Shown: positions 1 to 10,242, numbered from the stretch's first letter. The stretch is 64,000 nt of DNA from Bacteroidales bacterium (GCA_025210735.1 JAOARD010000076.1:124001-188000), one strand, 5' to 3'. A program made the numbers and translations. The notes: a model not told the origin generated them from the letters alone.

Positions 1-528
1 AGATAGTATTGTTCCACTTGGGTTATGCGGGGTGTTAATTATTATCATTTTTGTTTGTGCAGTAATAAGTTTCTGCACATGATCCCATTCAACTGCATAT
101 TCAGGTGCAGCCAACTTTACAAAAACAGGTCTTGCACCTCGCTCCTCAATAGCTCTAACATAGTAACCATATGTTGGTTCAAACAGCAGTACCTCATCGC
201 CCTCTTTTACATAGGTAGATATTGCTGTATATATTGCCTGTGTAGCTGATGAAGCAACGGTAACCTCTTTTTCAGGGCTAAACTGAGCTCCGTATTTTGA
301 ATTATAATATTCTGAGATAGCCTCTCTTAACTCTAAAAGACCATAAACAGAAGCCTGCTTATTGTACTGGTTAGATACCGCATCAACAAGTGCTTTTGAC
401 AACCTCTGATTACAAGGAAAATCATTAAACTCCTGTGCCAGATTCACGGCGTTATAACTGGCAGCCAGCTCATTAAACGCCAATGAAAAACTGTAGTTTC
501 GTGTCTTCAGTAAATTAAAAATATCCAT
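1..528 (-). CDS. Class I/II PLP-dependent aminotransferase (5' part; runs off the left edge)
   Basis: Only the first 176 codons are in the window; the gene continues past base 1. The start ATG is at 528, and the product begins MDIFNLLKTRNYSFSL. The fold type I aminotransferase N-terminus is clear: a substrate/PLP pocket region with VTVASSATQAIYTA near residues 90-103 and the segment NTPHNPSG near 167-174. The latter resembles the NTPHNP(T/S)G motif of methionine/kynurenine-type transaminases (YbdL-like). The PLP lysine lies outside the window, so substrate is inferred only from this resemblance. The gene follows recO on the same strand after 65 bases that contain its own promoter-like box. 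Confidence 0.8.
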   Translation of the reverse strand, partial: MDIFNLLKTRNYSFSLAFNELAASYNAVNLAQEFNDFPCNQRLSKALVDAVSNQYNKQASVYGLLELREAISEYYNSKYGAQFSPEKEVTVASSATQAIYTAISTYVKEGDEVLLFEPTYGYYVRAIEERGARPVFVKLAAPEYAVEWDHVQKLITAQTKMIIINTPHNPSGTILS

Positions 529-548
529 TATTGAATGTAATTAAGCTG

Positions 549-582
549 CGAAAGTACAAAATTTATTTCTATTTGATTACAT
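549..582 (-). promoter_or_regulatory. Bacteroidota-type promoter of the aminotransferase gene
   Basis: Read on the minus strand, TACTTTCG (556 to 549) fits the Bacteroidota -7 consensus TAnnTTTG with one change. It lies about 20 bases upstream of the ATG at 528. The -33 element is not distinct. Confidence 0.45.
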
Positions 583-593
583 TGAACTCTCTA

Positions 594-1322
594 TCATGCA
601 AAAACTTGACGTAAAATATCAAGCGAATTCACATGTCCCATTGAATCTATATGCAAGTTATAATAATCAATAACTTTATCAAGCAAAAACGATCTTTGTT
701 TTCCATTAATCTTCAGATTATCCATAGTCTCGTAGGTAATCATGCTCAATCCGTAAAGCATTCTACTATAGTCTGAGTCCAGATTATGTAACCCATGGTT
801 ATAATCCGGCTCAAATACTCCGAACTTAAGGTTAAATGAGTATCCATCTTTGTATCCGGTAAACATAGGGTAAAACCCCAGGTATTGGGTAAGCTTCATA
901 AGAAAAAGAAGATGAAAGTTACTATACCCCTCCTCTACAATATCCAGATATTGGGCAGATGTTGTTATATACATGTACAAATCAGGACTCTTCTCCTCCT
1001 CTTTAAGAACTCTATAAAGAACCTCTGATAAAAACATTGCAATTGTGCTCTTTACCGGATCAAAATGAAGATCTGTAAATGGTATATCAATACGGTATTC
1101 TCTCACCCGTTGCAGTCCTCGTTTTGGTTTATAATCAATAACCATATCAAGAACCGAAAGAGGTTGAAAGAATGCCATCTTCCCCCTCTTCTTTCCACGT
1201 GCACGAGCACCAGTAACAAGTACTGAAAGACGTCCAAATTCCTCTGTATAAAGATGAGATATAATACTACTCTCTTTATACTTAATATTGTTGAGTACTA
1301 TTGCTTTTGTCTTCTTTAACAT
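594..1322 (-). CDS. recO: DNA repair protein RecO
   Basis: RecO loads RecA on SSB-coated gaps in the RecFOR recombinational repair pathway. The protein begins MLKKTKAIVLNNIKYKESS, the typical N-terminal OB-fold opening, followed by GRLSVLVTGARARGKKRG and a helical C-terminal domain. I see no four-cysteine zinc motif, as in many Bacteroidota RecO proteins. I chose the start at 1322, which gives 242 aa and leaves one base after the porZ stop. An ATG at 1334 would add four residues and overlap porZ. It is the last gene of an rdgB-porZ-recO unit with one-base gaps, so translational coupling is likely. Confidence 0.92.
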   Translation of the reverse strand: MLKKTKAIVLNNIKYKESSIISHLYTEEFGRLSVLVTGARARGKKRGKMAFFQPLSVLDMVIDYKPKRGLQRVREYRIDIPFTDLHFDPVKSTIAMFLSEVLYRVLKEEEKSPDLYMYITTSAQYLDIVEEGYSNFHLLFLMKLTQYLGFYPMFTGYKDGYSFNLKFGVFEPDYNHGLHNLDSDYSRMLYGLSMITYETMDNLKINGKQRSFLLDKVIDYYNLHIDSMGHVNSLDILRQVFA

Positions 1323-1323
1323 A

Positions 1324-3591
1324 CTAACGCACAACTAAGAGCTTTATAACCTTTGAATCCTGTCCCTGATTTGCTGAACAGAATATCAGGTACACCCCTG
1401 AACTTACATAATCACCATTGCTGTTTTTTCCATCCCACACAAGACGTCCGCCCAACGACTCTGATTCAAAAACCAGTTTTCCGGCACTATCAGTAACCTT
1501 TACAAGACTTTTCTCAACAAGTCCATTAATGGTAATTACACCAGAATACTCAGGTCTTACAGGGTTAGGATAAACAAAAAGATTATCAAAAGATCCTTTA
1601 CCGGTTATTGCATCGCCTTTATATGAAACAGTTCCTTTGTCTGTTATCATAAACAGCTCTCCGGTTTGCGGATGTAACGATATATCAAAAACATCATTTG
1701 ATGGTAACGGACTATTTGACTTCAGAAAGTGAGCTATATACTCATTACCACTCTCCGATATCAGGTATACTCCATAATCATGGGTAGATACCCATTTTCT
1801 GTTAGCTCCATCAACAATAATTTCATTAACATCTACATCGTGCAGTAGCCTGAATGCCCCTTTACTTAAACTAACCAGAGGTATATTAATAACCAATTGT
1901 CCGTCAAAGGCACTCTTTTGGTTGTTAAGAATTACAGCACCCTTTTTTGTACCAATCCATAATTTACCATCCTGATCCTCCTCTATATCGCGTATCCAAT
2001 TAGTCATTAACGATCCGTTATTATCATAAAATGATACCAATCTGTATCTGTCATCAGACAGATCAAGAGGTGTCTTGTTAACATCTATTACAAATGCTTT
2101 ATATGAGTTCTCAAATATTATCCATAAGTACCCCGTATTCTCAGATAACAAAACCTTTACAGCTTTCTCTGCAGAGAAGTAACTTTTTATATCATATGTC
2201 TGTGAGTTTCCTTCATTATCAATATATGTAAGCGGATTAGCAGATAACGAAGTAATAATCCATGCATTTGCGTTCTCGTCAACCTCAATATCATCTATAC
2301 GACATTTAGATCCGGTAGATTTATCGTTTTGCAATGCTGAGTTATCAGGTGTAAAGTGTCTGTCATACGCTCCGTCTACATACTTAACCACACCCTTGGT
2401 CTCTGTTCCCATATAGAGCACCTTCTTTGTCTTATCGGTTCCACCAATTGCTGTATAGGCTTCAAACTGATTACTAAACCTGTTTATCCAGCCTCCTCTC
2501 TCACTGTCAAATTCAGCAAACATACCTCTGTCAGCAACAGGATAGTCCGGGTTAGACTTTGTTGTTGCTGTAAAGTACAATTTATAATTGTGTACAAATG
2601 TTTTATTAAGATTATTAAGTGATGGGCCTTCCGGTTTAATTGAGTTAACATCAGTACCAGATATCTTAAGCAGAGAATGCTTTGCATCAGCCACATAAAG
2701 ATAATCCGATTTATACATCACATTACGCATATTAAGCGTATCATTCAAATACATATCTGATGGTATACTATTAACAACCCTCTTTACCTTCTTATCAAAC
2801 ACAACAGCAATACCATTATTTATAGCTGCAATCTCATTAATGTTATCAACATCTGTTAATATCTGATTCACCGTACCACTATCGTATGTATACAGGTAAT
2901 TTGTTGCTCCACTTAAACCACAAACATATAATTTGTTATTATATGATGTAATCTTCAGATTGGTGAGATTAACACCTAAGTTTACACTCTTCCAGGATTT
3001 ATAATCATTCAGATTTGAATTGTTAAGATCAGCAACAAGAAGAGTATTATCTGAAGCTGCAAAAATATTATCCCCAACAATATCACAATCTGTAATATTC
3101 ATAGGACTTGCTCCTGTATATAGCCTGTATATATCTCTGAACTCGCGCTTCTGTATATCAAACACTGCCACACCAAACGATGTTGACAGATATAACAAGC
3201 CATCCTTACAAAATGCGCTATTTATACTTTTTTCTGTAAAAGAGTTATCACTGTACAGATCTTTAACAACACTAACTCTGCCATCGTTAACTATATCTAC
3301 AATACCTGATTTATGTCCTACAAACAGTAGCTTTCTCTCTTTGTCATAATCAATTGCCGACACATCCACACCAGACAGCCCGTTTATCTTTCCAAGTTTA
3401 GCAACCTCACTATAACTCTCATTGTAAGAGAATATCCCACCATTGGTAAGCACATATATATCGCTGCCTGCATCAATTATCTTAATAGCACTATTATAAC
3501 TAAAATGCTCTCTCCACTGCCCTACCCTTGACTGCGAGAAAGAGAAAGTAATTGTACAAAACAACAAACATATTGTAAGTATAAATCGCAT
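1324..3591 (-). CDS. porZ: Type IX secretion system protein PorZ (beta-propeller, T9SS cargo tail)
   Basis: The product has 755 aa. It opens with a signal peptide (about residues 1-19, ending SFSQ) and then SRVGQWREHFSYNSAIKI, the recognisable PorZ N-terminus. The body is a run of two-component-regulator-type propeller blades, for example WIGTKKGAVIL and KWVSTHDYGVYLI. The last about 80 residues form a type A T9SS sorting domain: VYPNPVRPEYSG, then a beta-rich tail ending VIKLLVVR. In Porphyromonas gingivalis PorZ belongs to the cell-surface sortase complex that delivers anionic LPS to secreted cargo. Adjacency to recO also matches that genome as I recall it. It implies a T9SS elsewhere in this chromosome. 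Confidence 0.88.
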   Translation of the reverse strand: MRFILTICLLFCTITFSFSQSRVGQWREHFSYNSAIKIIDAGSDIYVLTNGGIFSYNESYSEVAKLGKINGLSGVDVSAIDYDKERKLLFVGHKSGIVDIVNDGRVSVVKDLYSDNSFTEKSINSAFCKDGLLYLSTSFGVAVFDIQKREFRDIYRLYTGASPMNITDCDIVGDNIFAASDNTLLVADLNNSNLNDYKSWKSVNLGVNLTNLKITSYNNKLYVCGLSGATNYLYTYDSGTVNQILTDVDNINEIAAINNGIAVVFDKKVKRVVNSIPSDMYLNDTLNMRNVMYKSDYLYVADAKHSLLKISGTDVNSIKPEGPSLNNLNKTFVHNYKLYFTATTKSNPDYPVADRGMFAEFDSERGGWINRFSNQFEAYTAIGGTDKTKKVLYMGTETKGVVKYVDGAYDRHFTPDNSALQNDKSTGSKCRIDDIEVDENANAWIITSLSANPLTYIDNEGNSQTYDIKSYFSAEKAVKVLLSENTGYLWIIFENSYKAFVIDVNKTPLDLSDDRYRLVSFYDNNGSLMTNWIRDIEEDQDGKLWIGTKKGAVILNNQKSAFDGQLVINIPLVSLSKGAFRLLHDVDVNEIIVDGANRKWVSTHDYGVYLISESGNEYIAHFLKSNSPLPSNDVFDISLHPQTGELFMITDKGTVSYKGDAITGKGSFDNLFVYPNPVRPEYSGVITINGLVEKSLVKVTDSAGKLVFESESLGGRLVWDGKNSNGDYVSSGVYLIFCSANQGQDSKVIKLLVVR

Positions 3592-3592
3592 A

Positions 3593-4168
3593 TTATCTAT
3601 CCTTTAAAAAATGTGTTAATTTACGTGTAGCCCTTGCTCTGTGCGATATCTTATTTTTTTCACTAATAGACATCTCAGCAAAAGACAGATCAAATCCCTC
3701 CGGAACAAATATAGGATCGTATCCAAAACCATCATCTCCTTTAGGTGTTTCAGATATCTCTCCTTTTACTATCCCCTCAAAAAGGAACTCCTCTCCATCT
3801 AATATTAACGCAAAAACTGTCCTGAATTGTGCTTTCCTGTTTTTTTCACCCTCTAAATTCTTCAAAACCTTCTTAACATTATCCTCTGCACGTTTCTGTT
3901 CTCCTGCATAACGCGCCGAATATACTCCCGGAGCACCATCAAGAGCATCTATCTCTAACCCGGTATCATCAGCAAAACAGTTACATCTGTTTATAGCATA
4001 AATATGACGAGCTTTTGCCAATGCATTAGCTTCTAATGTATCATAAGGTTCTGGTATATCCTCAGTAAAACCAATATCTTTTAACGATAAAAGTTCAAAT
4101 TCGTCACCAAGTATATTCTGAATCTCGATAGTTTTATTGTTATTGTTTGTAGCAAATATTAATTTCAT
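3593..4168 (-). CDS. rdgB: XTP/dITP diphosphatase (Ham1/RdgB family)
   Basis: This house-cleaning enzyme hydrolyses XTP, ITP and dITP to monophosphates. It starts [20 protein letters not shown], with the family's substrate-binding (S/T)xNxxK-like loop, and carries [21 protein letters not shown] and [15 protein letters not shown] followed by a late SHRARA segment. About 191 aa is the usual length. A start two codons upstream (4174) is possible. First gene of the rdgB-porZ-recO unit; the 5' region (4169-4226) is shared with the divergent cyclase gene. Confidence 0.95.
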   Translation of the reverse strand: MKLIFATNNNNKTIEIQNILGDEFELLSLKDIGFTEDIPEPYDTLEANALAKARHIYAINRCNCFADDTGLEIDALDGAPGVYSARYAGEQKRAEDNVKKVLKNLEGEKNRKAQFRTVFALILDGEEFLFEGIVKGEISETPKGDDGFGYDPIFVPEGFDLSFAEMSISEKNKISHRARATRKLTHFLKDR

Positions 4169-4226
4169 TATCAATCCTTAATAATATTTTTTGTAAATTA
4201 CAGTATACAAATATCCACCCGAAGGT

Positions 4227-7200
4227 ATGAATTTTTCTAAAATCACATTTATCACAACACTCTATTTATTTTGCACAATAAACTCTTTTGCCTACAGATA
4301 CACTGTTAAACACAGCAACAAAAGCACATATAATATAGATAGTCGCCGAATATCGACACCAATTACAGACATTATTCAGAATTACGATGGGCTTATTTAT
4401 GTGTGCAATAACTCAGCCATATTTGAATTTGATGGCATATCATGGCGCAACATTGCCAATAGTAAAAACCCTACTCTTACACGTTTTAAAAACGAGATTA
4501 TAACCCTTAACAATAACGATATAAATTTCATATATAAAGATAAAAACAAACAGAGCAGAGTAAGTCCTCTGTGGTCTCGTAAACATCTTAAGAATATAGA
4601 TCCTACAGATATTAAGCAGATGATTGGATATAAAAATGGTTTGTTGATAAGAACCTCCAAAAGAATATCTGTAATTAACGAAGGACGCAAAATAATAAAC
4701 ATTATTGATAGCAAGGAGGACAATCTGAATATTCATCCAACAGCAACAGGAATATTTATCAGCAATAGCAACATTGTATACAAATTAAATGATTACAAAT
4801 TAATCAAATACGGTAAAACCTCAAAACAGATTAAAAGCATTATTACAACAGGAGAATCTGTAGTGGCTATTCTTATCAACAACCATGCAGAACCATTAAA
4901 CAACAATACAACTCTTGCTGAATCTGTAAACAATATTCTAACAACCGAAGGGTTTATTACATCAATATCTCTTACCGACACTCTTGCTGCAATAGCAACC
5001 AACAGATCAATTTATGTGATAAACCAAAAAGGAGATATTGTGCATAACAAAACAGAGATAGATAATATAAAACTAAACAACATAAATAAATTATATGCCG
5101 ATCTGAACAACAAGTTGTGGATTATAAACGGATCTTATATTCACATTACAGATATGTTTGACCCTTTTAGGGAGATATATTCAGGTAATAATCAGGAGGA
5201 ACTTAAAAGTATTACAAACTACTATAACGACAGAATTATATATAAAAATAACAAGCTAATATCTGTTAAAGGATCTCCAAAAATCCTATATCAACATAAC
5301 AGAATAATAACATCTCTAAACAGTGTAAACAAAAAATTAATATTCAGTGATTCAAACACTGTATACAGCCTAAACAACAATAAAGAAGAGGTAATATACA
5401 AATCAACAACAAACAGAGTTAAGAGCCTGATTGTATATAACAAATCTGTAATTATAAACGATGGCAGAAACTATGTAATAGTTAATCCGGAACAAAAAAG
5501 CAGCAGTAGTACAATCTCTCACAACAAAGACATTACAAAATTAGTAGTAATTAACGATACTATCTGGGGGACAACAAAAGACAACATTGTTACATATGTT
5601 GGTTTGAGTAAAGGCAAAATTAAAACTGTTGATACAAAAAACTCTATGCCGGTTGTTGTAATAAACAACAATAACAAACCCCTATTTATAATTGACGAAT
5701 ATCAATACAGATACTCCTCATCTACAAACAGTCTTACAGGAAAATCAAGCACAAAAAACAGAGATATTATAATTAAAGAGAGAACAGATCTTAAGGGCAA
5801 CAAATGGCAACTAAAATACCATCCGCAAACACTCAAACTAAACCTAAATATAAACTGGCTTGCAAAAGATCAGAGCACATCAATATCTGCTATAAACAAT
5901 GATGAAATTATTGATCTTAAAAAATCGCAGGATATAGTATTTGTAATTACAAAAGATGCCGTATGGGAATTCAACTGCCGGTTATACATTGCCCACAAAT
6001 ATGTTAACCCGCCAAACATCAGACAGATAATTGTTAACGACAGTATTGTTGGTTACGGAAGTAACCAGAACGATTTCTTTAATGAGAGTTTTGTAAAAAA
6101 GATACTAAACAAAAATTATCGTTTTAAAACCAAGGAGATATCATTCTGGTCGTCATCCGGTAACTATCCCGGGTCTGCAATAAGGCATATATATAAATTG
6201 GAGCATAAAGGACATACAAAAACGCTATCTGAAACATCAAACAGATTAACACTTAACGGACTAACTCCGGGTAACTATGTATTATCTGTTCAATCATCAG
6301 ATATATACGGAAACATATCAGACCCAACCGAGTACTATTTTGGTATTGCAACTCACCCATTCTGGTCTACACTCGCAAAAATAGTTTATGGTATACTGAT
6401 AGTAATACTTATTATAAATATCAGAAACTGGTATCTGTTAAAGATTGCAGAAGAGAAGGTTAGATTATCGCACGCAATTGGCGAGAGAACTGAGGAGCTT
6501 ATAAAAGAGAAAGAACGATTTGATAATCTTATTACCAGAGTACTACCCTCTGAAACTGCAAACGAAATTGCATTTAAAGGAAAAGCCAGTGCCCAACGCT
6601 TTAAACGTGTAACGGTACTATTCTCAGATATTCAGGGTTTCACAAGAATAACCGACGAGATGCACCCTGAACAACTTATAGATGAGCTTGATCAGTTCTT
6701 TTTGCACTTTGATGAAGTTATTGACAAATACAACATTGAGAAGATAAAAACAATTGGCGATGCATACATGTGTGCAGGAGGAATACCTACAAAAAATAAT
6801 ACCAATCCAATTGAGGTAGTTATGGCTGCCATTGAGATGCAGAACTATATGAAATACATGCAAACTAATTCTGCTAAGAAAAAGATCTGGGATATAAGAA
6901 TTGGTATTGATACCGGACCTGTAATAGCAGGTGTAATTGGACGTAAAAAAATATCATATGATATATGGGGAACTACCGTAAACACTGCAAGTAGAATGGA
7001 GTCGTCAGGCGAGCCAAATAAAATAAATATTACAAGCAACACCTACATGTTGATTCGTAACTATTTTACATGTACTTATCGTGGAAAAATGCCTGTAAAA
7101 AACAAAGGCGAAATTGATATGTACTTTGTAGATGGTATAAAACCCGAACTATCTGTAGATGGACTTGGTATTGAGCCAAATGAGGACTTCCGTATTCAGT

Positions 7201-7793
7201 TACAAATTCTGCGATTAACAGATCTTGAAGACTTTATACTCAATAAATTGGAAAAAGGATTGCCCAAAAACCTCTATTATCACAATGTAAAGCACACTAT
7301 AGACGTTTATACACAAGTAGAGCTTATTGGGCGTCAGGAAGGATTATCAAACAAAGAATTACTTGTTTTAAGAACTGCCGGACTAATGCATGATGTGGGA
7401 CACCTAATTGATTATGACGAACACGAAGAGATGGGTGTTAAACTTGCAAAGGAGATTCTTGTTAAATATAAATATGATAATGAACAGATTGAGCAGGTAT
7501 GCAAACTTATTATGGCAACTAAAATGCCTCCGGAACCCAAAACACTGATGGAGAAAATAATATGCGATGCAGATCTCGACTATCTGGGAAGGTCAGATTT
7601 TATTCCTGTTTCAAATACTCTGTTCAGAGAGTTAAGTGAAAGAGGAAAAATTACAGATATTAAAGAGTGGGATATGTTACAATTAAAATTTATAGAAAAT
7701 CATCAATATTTCACTGAAACGGCACGTGCTTTGCGTGAAGTAAACAAACAAAATCAGTTAGAAAAGATAAGGAAAATCACTGAGGAACTATAA
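4227..7793 (+). CDS. Membrane sensor protein: propeller - Y_Y_Y - TM - class III adenylate cyclase - HD phosphohydrolase
   Basis: The product has 1188 aa. It has a signal peptide (residues 1-22), a long propeller-like periplasmic region, and a Y_Y_Y-type Ig domain near 631-712 (LTLNGLTPGNYVLSVQSSD). One membrane helix (about 714-735) and a short coiled coil follow. The cyclase domain spans about 790-960. It has LFSDIQGFT near 799 (metal Asp), KIKTIGDAYM from 839 (base-reading Lys 841, second metal Asp 845) and YDIWGTTVNTASRM from 911 (Asp 912, Asn and Arg). The Lys/Asp pair predicts ATP rather than GTP as substrate. The C-terminal HD domain (about 1010-1150) has H1019, HD at 1055-1056 and CDAD near 1112. 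The receptor half looks like hybrid two-component sensors of Bacteroidota, but here it drives a cyclase. Whether HD degrades the product is inference. Confidence 0.85.
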   Translation: MNFSKITFITTLYLFCTINSFAYRYTVKHSNKSTYNIDSRRISTPITDIIQNYDGLIYVCNNSAIFEFDGISWRNIANSKNPTLTRFKNEIITLNNNDINFIYKDKNKQSRVSPLWSRKHLKNIDPTDIKQMIGYKNGLLIRTSKRISVINEGRKIINIIDSKEDNLNIHPTATGIFISNSNIVYKLNDYKLIKYGKTSKQIKSIITTGESVVAILINNHAEPLNNNTTLAESVNNILTTEGFITSISLTDTLAAIATNRSIYVINQKGDIVHNKTEIDNIKLNNINKLYADLNNKLWIINGSYIHITDMFDPFREIYSGNNQEELKSITNYYNDRIIYKNNKLISVKGSPKILYQHNRIITSLNSVNKKLIFSDSNTVYSLNNNKEEVIYKSTTNRVKSLIVYNKSVIINDGRNYVIVNPEQKSSSSTISHNKDITKLVVINDTIWGTTKDNIVTYVGLSKGKIKTVDTKNSMPVVVINNNNKPLFIIDEYQYRYSSSTNSLTGKSSTKNRDIIIKERTDLKGNKWQLKYHPQTLKLNLNINWLAKDQSTSISAINNDEIIDLKKSQDIVFVITKDAVWEFNCRLYIAHKYVNPPNIRQIIVNDSIVGYGSNQNDFFNESFVKKILNKNYRFKTKEISFWSSSGNYPGSAIRHIYKLEHKGHTKTLSETSNRLTLNGLTPGNYVLSVQSSDIYGNISDPTEYYFGIATHPFWSTLAKIVYGILIVILIINIRNWYLLKIAEEKVRLSHAIGERTEELIKEKERFDNLITRVLPSETANEIAFKGKASAQRFKRVTVLFSDIQGFTRITDEMHPEQLIDELDQFFLHFDEVIDKYNIEKIKTIGDAYMCAGGIPTKNNTNPIEVVMAAIEMQNYMKYMQTNSAKKKIWDIRIGIDTGPVIAGVIGRKKISYDIWGTTVNTASRMESSGEPNKINITSNTYMLIRNYFTCTYRGKMPVKNKGEIDMYFVDGIKPELSVDGLGIEPNEDFRIQLQILRLTDLEDFILNKLEKGLPKNLYYHNVKHTIDVYTQVELIGRQEGLSNKELLVLRTAGLMHDVGHLIDYDEHEEMGVKLAKEILVKYKYDNEQIEQVCKLIMATKMPPEPKTLMEKIICDADLDYLGRSDFIPVSNTLFRELSERGKITDIKEWDMLQLKFIENHQYFTETARALREVNKQNQLEKIRKITEEL

Positions 7794-7870
7794 TTTAACT
7801 AAAATGGGCTGACAATATGAAAATTTTATAATATATTAGCCTATAAATAGCATGACTATATCTAAATAAG

Positions 7871-8704
7871 ATGGTAAACGAGAATAAGACAATTTTGGTA
7901 CTCTGGGATTTCACCCAGAACTCGAAAAACGCTGTTCAGCACGCTATACAGCTTGCTCAGGCAGCAAACAGCCCCATTATTCTAATGCATATCATTCAGA
8001 ATAATTCGTTATTTGGGGGAAAAGGAAAACACACTGGATTGAAGGCTGAATGCGAAGGAAAATTAAACATTGAAGCTAGTCAGCTAAAAAAGCACCATGG
8101 TGTTGATATTGAATGGGAGGTAAACGTAGGTAAAATTCACAAAATTGTGCGAAACACAATTGCCGACAAAAAAATCAGCCTTGTTATCTCTCCATGGACA
8201 TACGTTAGTAAAGGAAAGGCTTTAGCAATTAACAAATTTTTAAAACGAGGTCTGAAGAATATTCAGATTCCTTACATTTCAACCGACAAAGCTCCGGCAC
8301 ACTCTAAGTACCTTGAGATTGTTGTTCCGCTTGATTACGACAAAAAGTTTAAAGAGACAATACACTGGCTTGTGTATCTTGCTAAACTTTACAAGTGTAA
8401 CATCAACCTGATAAAACCTTTTTATACAGATCAGGGGAAAAAGAAGCAGATGGCAAACAACATCTTCTTCACTAAAAAGGTGTTTGACAGTAACGACATT
8501 GTTTACGGTATAAAAACGGCAAAAAAGAAGAATCCGTTTGTTCAGGAGGTGTATGACTTTACACAGAAAATTGATGCCGATCTGATAATGATTGTTGCAG
8601 ACAAAACAGAAAATTACACCTCAAACACCAGATTACACGGTGAATCTAAGGCGCCTCTTATGTGTCTTAGCCCGAAAAAAAGAGTTTACCAGAGCTTTAC
8701 CTAA
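7871..8704 (+). CDS. Universal stress protein family, tandem UspA-like
   Basis: The 277-aa product begins NENKTILVLWDFTQNSKNAVQHA, the first strand and helix of a UspA alpha/beta fold, with a second, weaker repeat from about residue 150 (LEIVVPLDYDKKFKETIHW). The typical ATP-binding G-2x-G-9x-G(S/T) loop is not obvious in either half, so nucleotide binding is uncertain. It is a cytoplasmic protein without a signal peptide. It lies 77 bases after the cyclase gene and is closed by a strong terminator, so it may be co-transcribed with the cyclase. Confidence 0.75.
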   Translation: MVNENKTILVLWDFTQNSKNAVQHAIQLAQAANSPIILMHIIQNNSLFGGKGKHTGLKAECEGKLNIEASQLKKHHGVDIEWEVNVGKIHKIVRNTIADKKISLVISPWTYVSKGKALAINKFLKRGLKNIQIPYISTDKAPAHSKYLEIVVPLDYDKKFKETIHWLVYLAKLYKCNINLIKPFYTDQGKKKQMANNIFFTKKVFDSNDIVYGIKTAKKKNPFVQEVYDFTQKIDADLIMIVADKTENYTSNTRLHGESKAPLMCLSPKKRVYQSFT

Positions 8705-8734
8705 TTGAGATATCCAGTAATGACTATTTAATAA

Positions 8735-8768
8735 AAGCCCTTTTGATGAACAAAAGGGCTTCTTTTAT
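8735..8768 (+). terminator. Rho-independent terminator after the universal stress gene
   Basis: A perfect 11-bp stem (8735-8745 with 8751-8761, arms AAGCCCTTTTG and CAAAAGGGCTT) with a 5-base loop is followed by CTTTTATTT. Confidence 0.85.
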
Positions 8769-8788
8769 TTATAAACTGGTTAAATTTG
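8762..8788 (+). promoter_or_regulatory. Promoter of dgt
   Basis: TAAATTTG at 8781-8788 matches the Bacteroidota -7 box TAnnTTTG, with a T-rich upstream element near 8762. Its position rules out a dgt start at 8786 and supports the ATG at 8828. Confidence 0.6.
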
Positions 8789-8827
8789 TATCCGGATTTT
8801 ACAGTTGTAATATCAAACTTTAATACA

Positions 8828-10150
8828 ATGAATTGGGATAAACTACTATCGGCCAAACGTTTTGGCAAACCAAATACAGATACTCAAAATATAGATATCA
8901 GATCGGAGTTTCAGAAAGATTACGACAGAATAATATTCTCATCATCATTCAGAAGACTACAGAACAAGACTCAGGTATTTCCATTACCAGGAAGCATTTT
9001 TGTGCACAACAGATTAACACATAGTCTTGAGGTAGCCAGCGTTGGTCGTTCTCTAGGAAACCTTCTTATACAGGATATAAAAAAGAACCATAGTCACGAC
9101 TATAATGAGAATCTGAACAATATCCCATCAATTGTATCGGCAGCATGTCTTGCTCACGATATGGGAAATCCACCGTTTGGTCATGCCGGAGAATCTACAA
9201 TATCTGAATATTTTGAGCTGAATGCTGATAAATTCAAGGATAAACTATCAGATATAGAGTGGAGTGACCTTATAAACTTTGATGGTAATGCCAATGCACT
9301 ACGCATACTTACAAATCAGTTTAAAGGAAAACGATATGGTGGTTTTGGACTTACATACTCCACACTGGCGTCAATTGTAAAGTATCCGTTTAACTCTAAA
9401 GAATCGCCAAAAAGAAATAAGTTTGGTTACTTCCAGACGGAGTATCAAACATACCTTGATATTGCAAACGAACTTGGTTTAAGAGGTAACAAAAAATACA
9501 ATCGTCATCCTCTGGTATACCTTGTTGAAGCTGCTGATGATATCTGTTATCAGATAATGGATATTGAGGATGCTTACAAATTAAGCATTATTGATTACGA
9601 GACAGCCTACAAAATGCTGTTCCCTTTTACATCACATATGTCTGACGATAAAATTCAGAACATAAAAAATACACTTGATACGCTTGACGATAAAAACGAA
9701 AAGATAACCTATCTAAGAGCACTGGCTATAAACACCCTTACATTTAAATCTGTTGAGGTATTCTCTAAGAACTACAACAGCATAATGGAGGGTACATACA
9801 CCGGAACACTACTTAAAGATATAGATGGCGATACAAAAGATACAATAAAGAGAATACAGAAGATATCTATTGATAAAATATACAATCACTCAACTGTAAT
9901 TAAGATTGAGATATCCGGTAACAGAATTATAAGTACACTACTAAACGATTTTACGCAGGCAATATTAAATCCTGAAAGAAAATCGTCTGAAAAACTACTT
10001 AATCTTATTCCGGGACAATACAGAACATCAGAAAATCCTACGTTATATCAGCAGTTGATGTCAGTTGTAGATTTTATTTCCAGTATGACAGATATTTACG
10101 CACTTGAACTATACCGTACAATGAGAGGAATTTCTGTTCCTGCAATATAA
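8828..10150 (+). CDS. dgt: Deoxyguanosinetriphosphate triphosphohydrolase (dGTPase)
   Basis: Hydrolyses dGTP to deoxyguanosine and triphosphate. The HD-superfamily metal site is visible: the first histidine in NRLTHSLEVASVGR, the HD pair in AACLAHDMGNPPFGHAGE, and a late aspartate in LVEAADDICYQIMDIEDAY. The N-terminus MNWDKLLSAKRFGKP followed by FQKDYDRIIFSSSFRRLQNKTQVFPLP is typical of the family. About 440 aa is the usual size. The start at 8828 was chosen because the promoter box overlaps the longer reading frame. Likely monocistronic. Confidence 0.93.
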   Translation: MNWDKLLSAKRFGKPNTDTQNIDIRSEFQKDYDRIIFSSSFRRLQNKTQVFPLPGSIFVHNRLTHSLEVASVGRSLGNLLIQDIKKNHSHDYNENLNNIPSIVSAACLAHDMGNPPFGHAGESTISEYFELNADKFKDKLSDIEWSDLINFDGNANALRILTNQFKGKRYGGFGLTYSTLASIVKYPFNSKESPKRNKFGYFQTEYQTYLDIANELGLRGNKKYNRHPLVYLVEAADDICYQIMDIEDAYKLSIIDYETAYKMLFPFTSHMSDDKIQNIKNTLDTLDDKNEKITYLRALAINTLTFKSVEVFSKNYNSIMEGTYTGTLLKDIDGDTKDTIKRIQKISIDKIYNHSTVIKIEISGNRIISTLLNDFTQAILNPERKSSEKLLNLIPGQYRTSENPTLYQQLMSVVDFISSMTDIYALELYRTMRGISVPAI

Positions 10151-10242
10151 AAATTGCTGCAATTTTTTGCTGTGAATCATTTCAGAACCATTTAAAATGT
10201 TTTTAAATTTATCTAAAATTGTTGTAAAGCATTTTATTAGAA

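Noticed and set aside
25-249. Plus-strand 74-codon frame at the left edge
   Set aside because: It is the antisense of the aminotransferase, whose minus-strand frame shows conserved motifs throughout.
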